Positions 34,212 to 46,740 of a DNA stretch of 64,000 nt are shown here, in pieces; within the stretch, counting starts at the first letter, position 1, and each line of letters opens with the position of its first letter. Source of the DNA: Trichobilharzia szidati (lineage: Eukaryota > Platyhelminthes > Trematoda > Strigeidida > Schistosomatidae). Location: NCBI GenBank assembly GCA_944472155.2, contig OX235273.1, forward strand, positions 82,206,793-82,270,792. The letters run 5' to 3'. The notes below the pieces were generated by a model that was not told the origin of the DNA, did not search any database, and saw nothing but the letters and a program-made list of their open reading frames with translations. The position numbers and the translations under genes were made by a program.

Positions 34212-34494
34212 TGCTGAATGCTCGATTTGACCACAGTGTTGTTCATGACGATCCTAGTACTTCTTCACGTTCCTAATGTACCCAGTCACTGTAATTTGCT
34301 GACCGCACAACATAAAAGAAAAAGGCACACACGAAGTTGTAAAGCCGTGCATTATCAGAACAGTCAAATTCAAAAGTTGAGCGAATACAATGGAATATTT
34401 ATCATCAAGCAGTCTTTAGATAGATAAACAAACCAGTGTTCAGTTACATAGTTACAGTATGTTACAATGATGAATAATAGAATGGGTTACTACA
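34212..34494 (-). repeat. Solo LTR, CsRn1-like family, older copy
   Basis: 283 bp; on the + strand TGCTGAATGC...GGTTACTACA, with GAGT on both sides (34208-34211, 34495-34498). It is more diverged than the other two solo copies but keeps CCTAGTACTTCTTCACGTT. Confidence 0.82.
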
Positions 34495-34999
34495 GAGTGA
34501 AATATATTTATATCACTAAGAATGACTTTGAGCCATGTCACCAGCGGTTTCCAACCTCCGATTCCTACTATCTTGAGAACTCCAGGGAGGCAGTTTGAAT
34601 CGCCTATCATGTTTCAGCTTGACCAATCTTCCCAAACTTCTATAGATGTATGGAAATGAATGAAGTTGTGATACAATCAAGTGTAATTTAATTTATTTAC
34701 TTAGAATTTGTAGGCAACTATTATCTCAAATGATTGAAAAATTTGTAAAAGGTACGACGGAACTACAAAAACACACTTTACATAACTGAAGTATCACAGT
34801 TTTCCTTCTCATGATTAAAATTATTTGTATGTTCCTATTACAGCGTGATAAAAAAGCAAAGTATCTATAAATTAGTAAATTCTGGAAGATTTTAGATTGG
34901 TAACTACAAATATCCATTAGTAAAGTAATCTTTACGCTCAAAGAAATGTAATATGAGTGTTTATTCACTACTGAGTACAGCATATGAACGAAGTGCTTT

Positions 35000-35325
35000 T
35001 GTGCTGAGAGCTGTCTGCTAGCCAAAATTGGTAGGCAGCAATTTACGTCAATGTCTACGTCCCAAATTTCGGTCATGAGAAAAAACAAACAACCAATCAC
35101 AGCAGACTTTGTGTGGGCGGATACGATTCGCAGATATATGGTCTGACCTTCAAAGAAACGGCCACAAAGAGATGACAGAATAACCTTCAGTGAGAAAACG
35201 ACTAATCAGAAGACGCTATTTGTCTGCTGATAATAACGAATAATAATGTACACAAAAATTTATAAATGTTTGTTGATTTCCTCAATATACAATCTGTTGC
35301 CTAGCCCTTGTCTTCTGTCGTTACA
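35000..35325 (+). repeat. Solo LTR of Gypsy family G1
   Basis: 326 bp from TGTGCTGAGAGCTGTC to TCTGTCGTTACA, matching the LTR at 4613-4953 without the 77-base duplication. Flanks CTTT and CTTC could be a decayed target duplication. Confidence 0.75.
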
Positions 35326-35694
35326 CTTCGATGAAAATTGAAGGTAGTGACAATAGTTATTGAAAAAGGCATAAAACTGGAGGTTCAGTGATAGAATTCA
35401 CAATATTTTGATTTCTATTTATTTTTTCTACATTAATACCGTTGTGAAAATTCGCAACTACTTATCAGTGTGTACTAGTATATCAGCAGTGCTAATACTT
35501 CATTTCGAAAACAGTACCTTTACCAATCTGTCTTTATTCATCGGATAAAATAATGATAGGCGTCAGTTACAAATATGTGATTTGTCAAGTCACTGCTTTC
35601 ATATCTTCAGAGTAGTGTCATACATTCAATTAAAATAAAAATTAGATAGGTTCATAGTATGTTCTTGTAGTGAACTAAATATAATCGAAATTTT

Positions 35695-35923
35695 TTTCCC
35701 TTCACGTTCCCCAGTGGAACATTGGGCTTCAAGCTAGTGGCATGAAGTTTCTGTAGCAGTGTTTATTTTTACAGGATGGGGTCGCTAGCCTCATGCCCAA
35801 CCTTTCCTCTTCACCAGCATGATTTCTGGCTTAGCGAGGTAAAGGAGTGCGTCGGCCGGGGATCGAACCCCGGACCATGTGCATGGTCGGCGAGCGTCCT
35901 AACCGCTATGCCACCGACGCACA
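35695..35923 (-). repeat. tRNA-derived SINE (type B, LINE-like tail)
   Basis: The head (35843-35923, reverse strand) folds like a tRNA: 5' GTGCGTC pairs with 3' GACGCAC, an A-box-like TGGCATAGCGG and a perfect B box GGTTCGATCCC. The tail ends GAAGCCCAATGTTCCACT, resembling the 3' end of the RTE-like LINEs in this window. Many decayed copies exist, so it is a SINE rather than a tRNA gene. Confidence 0.75.
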
Positions 35924-36299
35924 ATCGAAATATTGAAAGCATTTAAGAGGTGAGATTTTCGGTACTTTATTAGAAATGTCCATTATTTTGGGATGTTTTA
36001 TTACTCACAGTAACTAATTAGAGAAATAATGATTTAATAGAGGTGGCTTTTCAATTGGCCTTAAAATGAGATAAACCTGTTATATCTACTAGTGTTAAGA
36101 GGATGATTACATAATAAACAGGAGATTTCATGTAAAAACAAAAGAAAATCAGCAATATTTAAACTATAATAGTAACTATGGTTATAATTATTAGCATTTT
36201 ATGTCGTGAACATTTTAATAGCTGCAATGCTTTTAATAACCAGAAGTCAATTTAGTCGTTACTTCAATTCTGATCACGAATTTAATACAGGGAACCATA

Positions 36300-36475
36300 G
36301 GAAATCAGAAAGTATTGGGCAGCTGTTTCATCCTACTTTGACACTCCTAAGCAGTACATACCCACGATGAAACAGCCACCCAATACATCCTGGTTCTCAG
36401 TAGTTTTCTAACTGATATCAACCAGTGATCAAACTTAAAACATATCAAATCCCTACAAACTAATTCTTGAAGATT
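36300..36475. repeat. Smα-like SINE fragments, head to head
   Basis: A reversed ribozyme-plus-stem fragment (36305-36355) meets a forward tail (36360-36475; TTTTCTAACTGATATCA, AATCCCTACAAACTAA). Confidence 0.6.
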
Positions 36476-36479
36476 AATG

Positions 36480-36850
36480 TGATGCTAGCTGGTGGCTGGC
36501 TAGAGGACGAAACTGCTTGGAGTTCTGGTGAGAAGTCGTGGTCAGTGGGATCCAGACAGTTGGTAGTGAGGATAAATACTCGCCGATAACGTTGGCTGGT
36601 GATCGTGCTAAAATCATCAATTGATAGAAGTTAGAATTCATGAGATGGCCATCGAGTCGGGTCCCAGTGGCTGAATGGCTTTCGAGCTTGACTTCCAACC
36701 GGAAGGTTCTGGGTTCGAACTCATGGCGGATGAGTACTGCCAATGAGTCCGAAACTAGAACGAAACAGCTTTCCAGTACTTCCTAGTTCTTAGTGATCCC
36801 CTAATTGATAATAATCTGCGGTCAAACTTGAAATATTTATTGACAAACCA
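36480..36850 (+). repeat. Smα-like SINE (type A)
   Basis: It contains the family phrase GGGTCCCAGTGGC, a B box CTGGGTTCGAACTC, and a hammerhead-like segment near 36748-36785 with the core changed (CCAATGA), so probably not self-cleaving. Confidence 0.7.
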
Positions 36851-37589
36851 GTGGTTGCATTCATGTCACTCAATGGAAGTAAGTGGCATTCTTAACTTTC
36901 ACTTATTGGGTCTACTCCTCATAATTAACAACAGCTTTTTTCTGAAAAATGTTTTCGTACATAGTGCGTAGTTCTCAGTATGTTATTTTTATTCGCAGTG
37001 TTCCCCTCCGTCCATTTGCTTCGAAAACATCTGTAGTGGTAGTATTAATAGTGGACTAAGACCCATTTGAAAATGAGTGTGAGTATAGCATGTGACTCAG
37101 TAATATAAGTGACTGATTAAAGCAGTGTGAAATAGACTAGATAAGACTCATTTTGGTTGATGGGAACTTTGTTACCCTAGTGGTTCAAGCAGGCCTTCGT
37201 TTACTTTAAATAAGTAAACTGCTGTAAATATGCTTTTTGTTTATGTTATATCATAACTACAATAAAAAATAAATTTCAGTACTAAGTAAGTCATTTGTAT
37301 TTCTTTGTACTTTCACTTTGAATAATGCAACATAGCAGATAAATAATTTGACAAGGATGTTGTAGGATTATTTTTCAGTTGGAGATAATGGATAAGAACC
37401 ATCATTCTGTAATCATCATGCTCCCCATCAGTTAACTTGAATCATTGTGTATTAATTAAAAGTATATAAATCGCCTGGATTGTTTACTGTATGACAAACA
37501 TTAGTGAGACGATTCATTCGGCAATTAAGAACCAACAATTTCATATTTTAGTGTTGGTTTGCAAGGATTTGATTGGTTTCAGGATTTCA

Positions 37590-37915
37590 TCAGGAAATGA
37601 CATCGGATAGAGAACCACTGGAAAAGCTGGGAGTACTGAACAACCGCTTCGTCCTAGTTTAGGATTCTTCAGTAGCACGCATCCACGGAGGTTCCAGAAC
37701 TGGCAGAAGTTGGAATTCATGGACAATGGATCAGGTCCCAGTGGCATAAAGGTCTACGAGCTCACTTTGTGACCAGAAGGTCTTGGCATGGAACCCCAGT
37801 GGATGCGCACTACTGAAGAATCCTGAACTGGAACGAAGCAGCTGTCCAGTACTCCCAGCTTTTCCAATGATTCTCTAACCGATGTCATTTCATGGCGAAA
37901 TCCTGAAACAACATA
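37590..37915. repeat. Smα-like SINE, head-to-head arrangement
   Basis: A reversed ribozyme-tail fragment (37590-37690) precedes a forward copy (37690-37915). Both ribozyme segments keep CTGAAGA but have GAAG for GAAA. Confidence 0.65.
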
Positions 37916-38809
37916 TTCACCAACATCCAGTTATCAAGCAAAACTTCTTTTTGTTACTCTTTTGTTTTCATTAAAAAATGTTTTTTTTTCACTAAGGTTA
38001 TTTTTATACCAGTAAAATAGAATAAATGCACCAAGCTATATAGAAATCCTAGTCACATTATATAACTCTAATGGCCTCATTACTGTCAATACTCAGGTAT
38101 CATATTTCACTCAGGTATTAAGCAAAGTGTGTCGTGTAAAACTCCTAAGTAAAAACACTTTATATTTTCCCAGTGGATTATACGAACAGTGGCTTCAATG
38201 TTCTGTCTTTGATAAAATATTGTATTGTTCATCTTATTGCTGTCTAGTTTAGTGACCTTATTTTGATAACTGTAATGCTTTGTATTTTAAACAAAGCACC
38301 GGTGAACAACTTGGGAATGAAATGTGTTAATATCCTGTGGGTTAAAGCTAATCAGAAGTAGGGAAGTTTTAGTTTATATTTTCAGGTGATGAACTAGAAG
38401 AGTTTTATTCACTACGGTCTTAATACTAATTGGAAAGTTCTAGTAGGATTCACTATTTATCGTATGCTGAAACAGAATAATACTTTCAACAATAATCACA
38501 TTATTCCAAACAATAATAATTATACAGAATGGAACTTACAGGGTTTTTATACATATTACTCCTTTTATAAATACGTAGATATATAAAATTAAAAAAAATA
38601 ATAAAACCATAAAAAACTGAAAGTTGGCGAAACATAATGAAATACAAATGAATAATATAACAATTAATATATGTAATAATAATCTTTGCTTAGACTTTGC
38701 AGTTCAGATTACTGATTTAAATAGTCTATAAGTTCTTTTCTGACATCTGACTCTTCACACAAAACGTGTGCCAAATATTTTTTAAATTTTTTTATTTTGG
38801 TTACAGCTT

Positions 38810-38985
38810 GATGCCACACCGTATTTTCAGTACAAGTATGGCATTTTCAGCATGGATATCGGTAGCCCAAATTTTGCAGGCCGACCATAGATATTGGGTG
38901 TGCGCCGGCAGGGGCTTGAACCTCGAACCATGTGCATGGTCGGCGAGAGTCCTAACCACTGTGCCACCGACGCACGATGGTATGG
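38810..38985 (-). repeat. tRNA-derived SINE (type B2, alternative tail)
   Basis: tRNA-like head at 38905-38985 (reverse strand) with a tail (TTTTGCAGGCCGACC and CACACCGTATTTTCAG on the + strand) shared with 54790-54960 but not with type B. Confidence 0.7.
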
Positions 38986-38989
38986 TATG

Positions 38990-39400
38990 GGTCATAAACT
39001 TGGCGTGTAATGAAAATAATTTCCATCAGGTTGCGGATTTTCATCAACAGCTGCCTTCGCTCCATGGCCGGCCGGCCCACCGGCCAGAAAGAATTAGTAA
39101 CAGGAAACTCTGGCTGGGAACAAAGCAACCGAGCAAGAGCCGATCACTCAACAAATATGTAGGAGACCGTCGAATGACACCATGCTCAATATAGGCCGTC
39201 GCTCGAGTGAAATGCGAGTTGGAAGCTACGAGTGGGTCGTCGGTGCGAGGGTGACGTGGAGGAGATCGTGTCAGGAAGAGATGAGAGGGTTTGGGCAATC
39301 GTGAACCCAGTTGAAGAAGATGGCAGAAAATAGAAGAAAGTGGAAATGTGTTTTTGAAGCCCTATGATCCACTCAGGACGCAAGGGAACAATAATAATAT
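38990..39400 (+). mobile_element. RTE-like LINE, 3' end fragment
   Basis: Broken C-terminal coding sequence of the non-LTR pol followed by the family tail GAAGCCCTATGATCCACT, AAGGGAACAATAATAAT. It closely resembles 61400-61945 and reversed 46741-47250. Confidence 0.65.
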
Positions 39401-39879
39401 AATACTAAAATTATTATATTTTGTTGTACACTTAATCTTTCTATTGGATAAGCTTATATTTCTTTCACTTCAGTGCAATAATTTTCCCTTCTTTACTTAA
39501 CGCCTGTTTGATACACTTGAATATATTTTATGCAGGTTTAAATTTGTTGACTTTTTACTAATTTATATGTGTACTACTAGAATTGAATATTAGTCTATTA
39601 AAAGTAGTCTTAACTTATTCCATTTGAAGACCGGACGTGTCATTACTGAATAACCTTTAAAGTAAATGATGATGCTTAGATCTATGAATGCTTAAAGGCC
39701 TCTAAACACTTAATTTTATCTACAGTGGTAAACATCCAGCAGCAAATAGTTTCTTGTTTTTCAAAAACTTGATAAATATCTTTACCTTTTCACCTATGGA
39801 ATCATCTGTGATGGTCATTCAACTTTAAAAGAGGCCTAAATTCCAAGTTAGATCACTAAAATGAAAGCACTTAAAGGAC

Positions 39880-40015
39880 TATTGAAAACCGAGGAGTACT
39901 GGACAGTTCTTTCGTCCCTTTTTAGGACGAACTGACACCCACGACCCCTTCGGCAGTCGAACCTAATACTTTCAAGCTGCAAGGTGAGAACTTTCGTTTC
40001 TTCAGAGTGAACTCT
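39880..40015 (-). repeat. Degenerate Smα-like SINE fragment
   Basis: Reversed ribozyme region (GGAGTACTGGACAG, CGTCC...GGACG) and a weak tRNA-like part. Much decayed. Confidence 0.45.
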
Positions 40016-41039
40016 GGTAAACAACTTATCCTGAAAATTTTGTCTAAACAGTCTCAGTTTATCAACGTATAATGGACTGTGAAATGAGGCGAATAGCTTT
40101 TAGAATAGTTATTTTAGTTTATATAAAGTTTTACAGCACACACTTCTTTGTTTTAGTCAGATATGAAGGGAAACTGAATAAAAAGATTTGCTTCTTTGTC
40201 TCTAACTCAACAGATCTCTAACGTAGATATAACTTTTAAACTAATAAAATGCTTACAGAATACGTTGTTTCCAGCTTTTCTGATTCATAAAATAAAAGTA
40301 TAATAAATATCACTTGTTATCAAATTATTTGCGAAGTAAGTCCGAATGGTACAACAGGCGTATGATTTCAACATCTGTGCACAGTAGAGGCGTTAGCAGA
40401 CCATCAGTTGAAGCCTAAGACATGTTGACAGAAAAGGTTCCTCCAGTTTCTTGCTTTACTATTGTAACGAAATCTTTTTCACTTTTGGGAATGTATCTTT
40501 AGTGAATACCTCACTATTATCTCTTTTACATGTTCATTTTGCACTGTATTGTTCCACTTCACCTATTTCATATGTGTTGTGGTCATTAAACCAACTGCTT
40601 CTATCTATCGCATCAAAGACCTTTCTTCTATTCTCTTGTTGATTATTTTTCTTATCTGGAGAAACTACGTCTTAGCCATTGTATTCAAGATATTATTACT
40701 CCTACCTGTCATTCAACAACAGACTGTTATACATTCTGGTAAATGTAAACACTACTGTACAGCTTTCGAAGAATACTTAGTTGATAAATATATTTTTCTT
40801 CTCTGAATTGTTCTTTTATTCATTGATACTGGAGTTTTCAGTTACATAGTCTTGCATAGTTGAATGACATCTATCGCTGACATCATCTGAATATGAAATT
40901 TGTGTTTCATAGTCAAATACTGAAATACAGGAAACTAATTAGTTCTGTGGGGAAGGTATAGTTGACTTGAGTTCCATGCGTTTATAAAATAATAAATAGT
41001 TTACTCCTCTTATTCTATTTACATATTTTATCTTTATTT
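40016..41039. other. Gene-free stretch
   Basis: Two overlapping hydrophobic frames (40451-40642, 40549-40806) have no recognisable domain and read like AT-rich noise. Nothing else seen. Confidence 0.4.
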
Positions 41040-41230
41040 TGTTCCTTTGTATTCCAAATGGAAAATAGGGCTTCAAAATTGAGCCTTGGAGTTTTAGTAG
41101 GTTACTAGCCTCTTGCCCAACATTTTTCTTTTTACCAGGCTTACTGCCAGCTGGCGAGGTGTAGGATTGCGTCGGCCGGGGACTGAATCCCGTACCACAT
41201 GTGTGGTTGGCGAGTATTCTACACTGAACC
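41040..41230 (-). repeat. tRNA-derived SINE (type B)
   Basis: Diverged copy: GGGCTTCAAAATTGAGCC tail, GCGTCGGCCGGGGACTGAAT head. B box is altered. Confidence 0.6.
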
Positions 41231-43574
41231 TCTGAAGATTATCTACATATGACTCGTCTTAATCGCATTAACATAAGTAAACTTTACCTGCTGCTTATAA
41301 AGTTTATATCAATTGCTTATTATTAGGTGTTTGCATGAAAAAACAACAGTAGAAAGTTAGTTATCACGGAGTGAACATAATTAAAAGTAGTTCTGGGTCC
41401 ATTTAAATACATGAACACTTTGAACATAAATTTTATTTGATATTAATTGGTTAAGATTATAAAAAATATGGTTAGATCAAAGAATATTTTTTCACAGCTT
41501 GATAGATGAATTTCTTCAATGTATAACTAACACAGTCAAGTAAATTCAGTATAACGAAAGGAAGTAGAAGTTGAGTCATGTCAAAAATTCTTATAAGGCC
41601 AAAATGTGAGCCATTCAGCTTTATCACAATAATAGTAACGTGCTTAGCCTATGACTTAACAGTTTTGTGCTCACTATTTTGCAAAATGGTTCATACTTAC
41701 TGTTAGAAAATTTGAAACTAGAAAGAAACAATTTTCCAACAGTGCTCATTTTTCTGCATTCTGTTTGAATTACTGATTACAAATACTGTTTTAATCAGAA
41801 AATAATTGATTTTTTAAAATCATGAATTGTTCATTATGTCCACAATCCTTTTATGGCGTTTAAAGGCAGTTGAAGAGTTCTCACTCTTTGGACAATGAGC
41901 AAAACACTTAGATATGATTAAACTGGTACTTAGTGACTGAATATAGTGTGGACTTCCTGTAGTTCTAGTCAGAAGTTATGACCGATTGGGTCCACTACCA
42001 CAGGTATGCAGATAGACACTGGCGGACTGTATCAGATGGTTGCAGTGTTATACACTGCACTGTAAGCAGTTTGAAATCATAGACTGTTAGAAGGCTGAAG
42101 AGTAACCTTCTTGTCTTTTAAGCTAGAAGTCACTGAATTCATGGGTGCGTACAGTTAGAGAGCCTCAAAACAGGATGATATAGATGTCAAAGGCTCCTTG
42201 AAGGGCGACGATTTGCTAACTGGCTTCAATTTGCGGTGAAATTGACTTTGAAATCACAGAGTTAGTAATAATATAAGCTTCTGTATACCTTTCTACTACT
42301 TTGGAATACAAATTAGTCAGCAAGTATAAATTATTTAAGTTTTATTGTATTTTATTCCACAATGACATTAATTCCAGAAACTTGTTTAATTCCTTAGTTA
42401 GGAGTTAAAACTTATTCACTGAACTTTCTAGAAGGTGAAATAGTTGGGTAGTAATAAAGGTCGAATCGTTCATGTTTAAGTGTCCTATATTGGTTGATGG
42501 TTATTTGTTGTAAAATTTGTGCAACTGCGCAAATGCATACAATCTCGAATGAATACTTAATAACAATAGCTTAATTATGCACAATAAGTTTACAAAATAT
42601 GAACAATTTTCAGTGTAGTTTATTGCATAATATGTACTCCTCATCCAGGAGTTTCAAGTAAAACAGCCATCTCCAGGACATTATGTGACACAGTGTGATG
42701 TTAGATCTGAAGAACAGAATAATTCACTACAGCAGTTTTTCTTTGTTCCCACACACCCACAGATATAACTAAACGATTATAACAACAAGAACTAAAGAAA
42801 ATAGTATGTACTGTTTCAGATAGAAATTCAGGTAGCCCAGAGATATAAGCAGGTCACGTAGGGTTGGAAGAGTGGAATTAAAAGCCAACATACAATGGCA
42901 CAGAAACATAATGAGTTCATCGGGAGAAACTATTTCTCCTTCTCTTAATGTTTTATTATAAATACATTTCACCTTATAAGTCTTATAGAATCCCCTTTTT
43001 AATCTTGTCACTTATTCTACTCACTTTCACGACTTAACAGTATCTTTATATCATTCAATCAATTTTAAGAAAAAAAAATATTCACTTAGTCAGCAACTTA
43101 TTATTTTTCTAAGAGTAAGATAAGATTTCTTTCCCTGGATAATTTTACTAAGAATTGAGTAGCCTAATGATATTATTCATGTAGAATAAGATCTCCAGAA
43201 ATTTCTTTCATTTGTATCAATACATTAGTATATTTCTTAGTTGACGAAATCACGAAGACATGAAACAATCTAATGTAAACCATGTTGTTTACATGAAGTT
43301 TTAAGCACTTAACACACACACACACTAACAGTGATATGAATATGAATGCGTATACACGTAGTATAAAAGAGAAATTTAATTAAGGGAAAACTTCTGCATT
43401 ATATGCTTTCGTGACTGAGATTCCATTTTGTCATTCTTTTTATTTCCTTATTATTTTTTTCTTATTCCAGGCTGTAGTAAAATAACTTTTGCTTCTTTTG
43501 AGTGAAATGTTGAATCTTTTGTTTTTCAAGTTATATTTTTTCTTTAGAAAGTTGGCAAAATAAAACATTTTCAC
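41231..43574. other. Gene-free stretch
   Basis: AT-rich DNA with an (AC)n run near 43313. No gene or identifiable transposon was recognised. Confidence 0.4.
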
Positions 43575-44670
43575 GAAGAATCAAGTTCCTGGAGAAACGG
43601 CCAATATAACTCGCTCCACATCCGCAGTTGAATTGGTAGACAAAATTAGAGGTAGCTAGTCTAGGTACTTCATCTTCTGATTGAGGAATCTCAGGCAGTC
43701 GTGTAGAAAATATAACATAGTCATGCTGTGGAGTACCTACCAGTGTGTCTAAATACAGGTATAGTGAAGAACATCAACAGCTCAATATAAAACGACCCAG
43801 CACTGCAGAACCCTCCTCCATCATCCCTCTACTACCAAATAAATTGCAAAAAGCATCCAGACACCGATGACTCCAAACACAACAGAGGCTTTTGCGATCC
43901 GTCTAAAACAACCTGTGCTGCGTGTGCAGAAGAAACAGGTCCAACCACTACTACTGCCCTCACATTCTGTGGAGCCTATAAATCCACGAATCCTTAATAT
44001 TGTAACAACAGAAGACAAGGGCCAGCCAACAGATCGTTTATTAAGGAAATCAAAGCATATTTATATATTTTCATGTACATTATTATTGATTAGTTAAGCA
44101 AACAAACACAGTCTTCTGATTGGTTGTTTCTCACTTAAAGTTAATCTTTCATCTCTTTGTGACTGTTTCTTGAATGTCACATCATCTATATGTTAACTGT
44201 ATCCGCCTACGCAAATTCTGCTGTGATCGGTTTTTGAATCAGTCTTTGTTCATATTTTCTCAAGACCAATCTTGAGAACGTAAACATTGACGTTAATTAC
44301 TGTCTATCAATTTGGCTAGTAGACAGTTCTCACCACAATATTACTATTCCTCATTTGTCTGCTATTTAGTGTAGTGTTATGTTGATGCATATTATCACGC
44401 TGACAGATGCTATTGAACTGTAATCTCTTCATATTATTGATTGATTCAATGTTATTTAAACATTGTTGTTGTTGTTGTTGATAACACTAATTCTTTCACT
44501 ATTATGGAGGTGTGACTGTAAAAGCTGATGAAGAAGGTTTTATGGAGAAGAGTATTCTTTGTTTAGTAGTCAGTCTTTTGAAATTTGTAATGGGCATTTT
44601 TGATGGACCAAGATGTTATGCAAGCAAAAGAGACTAATCCTGCAGGGTTTACTGTATTTGAACTGAAAAT
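43575..44670 (+). repeat. Penelope-like element relic, family P1, copy 1 (holds a solo LTR)
   Basis: It codes, in broken form, for the end of a Penelope-like protein: a GIY-YIG-type segment (YQFNCGCGASYIGRF, on the reverse strand at about 43595-43700) and a C-terminal stretch (TTEAFAIRLKQPVLRVQKKQ, forward). It aligns with 49128-50010, except that the GIY-YIG part is inverted here and a solo LTR is inserted at 44001-44337. Confidence 0.65.
44001..44337 (-). repeat. Solo LTR of Gypsy family G1 with proven target duplication
   Basis: 337 bp, TGTAACAACAG...CTCACCACA on the + strand. ATAT flanks both sides. The related Penelope repeat near 49675 has the uninterrupted target (GTAATATTACC) once, so this LTR inserted by integration and its internal part was later lost. 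Confidence 0.88.
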
Positions 44671-45130
44671 AGTTGAAAAGAGCACATATTCTCTGGACTT
44701 GACAACTATTTCCTGGGTCAGCATTTTTGTTATTTCGTTTCTTATTCCAGGCTGCAGTAAATAAGAAATAGACTGTGAATTTTGCTCTCTCAGTAGCCAG
44801 CTTAAATTGTTGGGTAACCAAATTTTCTATACAGCATAATGCATTAAATTTACTCAATTCCGTTTTTATTTTAACCATCTGATCACATTCTTGGGGAGGT
44901 CGGGGACAATCTGTACGCTTGGACACTTTTGAATGCATTTCAACAAATATGAATTGGTATGTTTTGAAAGCATTAAACTGTCTTCTATTGAGGGATGTTT
45001 CAGATGCAACAGTATTCTGTCTAACGATGACTATTTTACTTGAAGATTCTGTAGAAGCAGTAGATAAAAATGAGCTAAACCTATTGCTTAGAATAAAGCG
45101 CTGATTACTATTATCATTTACTTAATATAA
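44671..45130 (-). other. Long stop-free stretch on the minus strand, possible exon
   Basis: On the reverse strand the frame is open for about 185 codons (from near 45124 to 44570; the last ~30 codons lie in Penelope repeat sequence). The part at 44760-45100 has a mixed, protein-like composition (IVIVRQNTVASETSLNRRQF; CDQMVKIKTELSKFNALCC) and an acceptor-like pyrimidine tract with CAG near 45053. I recognise no family. It could be a host exon or chance. Confidence 0.25.
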
Positions 45131-45369
45131 CTAAATCAACTTCCGATAATATATTGAACTGGAGCGACAATTGAATATACATCGATTTTGTCTTCATAAA
45201 TTCTAAGCACATTCATTATGTTGGTGAAATACCTATTTTAATATGCTGGTGTGATGTTGAATTGTTAATTTCATTAATATAACTATATTATATCACTCTT
45301 TGCTGAAGTAACACTTCATTGTACAGCTTATGCTAACAAATAATGAATAAATCTAATGCTCATTAGTGA

Positions 45370-45690
45370 TTGATTAGTAAGTAGAGTTCCTCAAAAATTG
45401 GTGAGCATTTGCGAATACTGGGGGCCATCAAGTCAAGTGTGAGGACAAATACACTTAGATGGAAATATGTAACATTGGTGCTATATACTGAGAATAAGTG
45501 GAAGTTAGAAACCCGTCCCAATGGCTGGATGGACAATGGGTTCTCCTTGTAACCTGAATTCATTGGGTTGGATCTGCAGCAAGTACATGTGTACGTAGTG
45601 ATGAAGAGTCCTAACTCGAAAGAAACACTTGTCTAGTATATCCTGTTTCCTGTTTCCATATGTAATCTTCAGATTTAACACTGTTACAAT
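45370..45690 (+). repeat. Smα-like SINE, old copy
   Basis: Family phrase CGTCCCAATGGC and a ribozyme-like segment near 45599-45640 with ATGAAGAGTCC and GAAAC, core altered. Confidence 0.5.
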
Positions 45691-46740
45691 AGTTAGAAAT
45701 GTACTATCTTTCAGAAGTTCGTATATTGTTGTATATGAAAAAAATACGATTTCTTAAAATTATAAATAAAAATAACTTTAATGTTGAAAAACAACGATTA
45801 AAATTATACTGAAACGTTTGTAAGTGACTGGTTTTATCCTCAGGTGAGTTTGCCTGTCGCACTTACAAAAAGACTAACTTCTTTTGCCTAGGTCTTAATC
45901 AGTACTCTGCCTATCCTGCAAGCACGGAGGAACGAGTAAAGACAGAAAATAAAGGACTCGCTACTTGCCTGTAACCAAACGTATATTTATAACGAATGTA
46001 ATTATAGCTCAATAATATAAAAACAGGTTTACCACTTATCTATACCCGTAGGAGTAGGAAGCTCGAGGAGCATGCTTGTAGGAGAGTACAGCGAGGGAGA
46101 AAGCGTATAAGTACCAAAATGTACAAGAAGCGTAGTGCAGCACGCGAAGCGAAGTGGTGAAGTGGAGTAGCGCCAAAAATTGGATGAATGAGTTAAAACA
46201 AAAGTTCAATGTACACTACACGTTAATATTTTTGTCGCAACAGTTCAATGTTCAACCGTTTGAATAATAAGAGTGTTGAAAAAGACACCATCGACTAATT
46301 ATGTATTCCATCTGATTTTAAATATATGAGTCGATAATGGAATTAAATGTCTTACTGCACTGAAAACGTATATATTTCGGTGTAGAAGATAATTGAGATT
46401 TTTGCGCAGTAATTTTAAAATCAGCTGAAATTCCACCATAGAATCTCACGAACTTCATGCAAAATAAGTTATTCATCTAAATGAAAAGTGTGGCAAGATT
46501 AAAAGATTCTGCTATCCTCCAGAGACTGTAAAATGAACTCGAAAAAAAAATACAAACTAGAATAAGGATAGAAGGAAATTTTAATTTTTCTTATGATATT
46601 TCTAACATTGAGTAGAATATTACATGATTTTGATCATGATAAAATGTGAGATCATTTTATAAGTGGGTGTTATAAGGTGGATTATAGTGTATAGATGAAT
46701 AAAAAGACTTCTAGCATCTCCATCCTTAGATGTTAATACG

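Noticed and set aside
34996..35329. Perfect target duplication of the solo LTR at 35000
   Set aside because: Flanks are CTTT and CTTC; only three of four bases agree, so I do not claim it as proven.
35843..35923. tRNA gene
   Set aside because: It has a good acceptor stem and B box, but the same head recurs many times in decayed form with SINE tails and no convincing anticodon arm.
40451..40806. Small membrane protein gene
   Set aside because: Hydrophobic composition follows from T-rich DNA; no signal, domain or conserved motif supports a gene.
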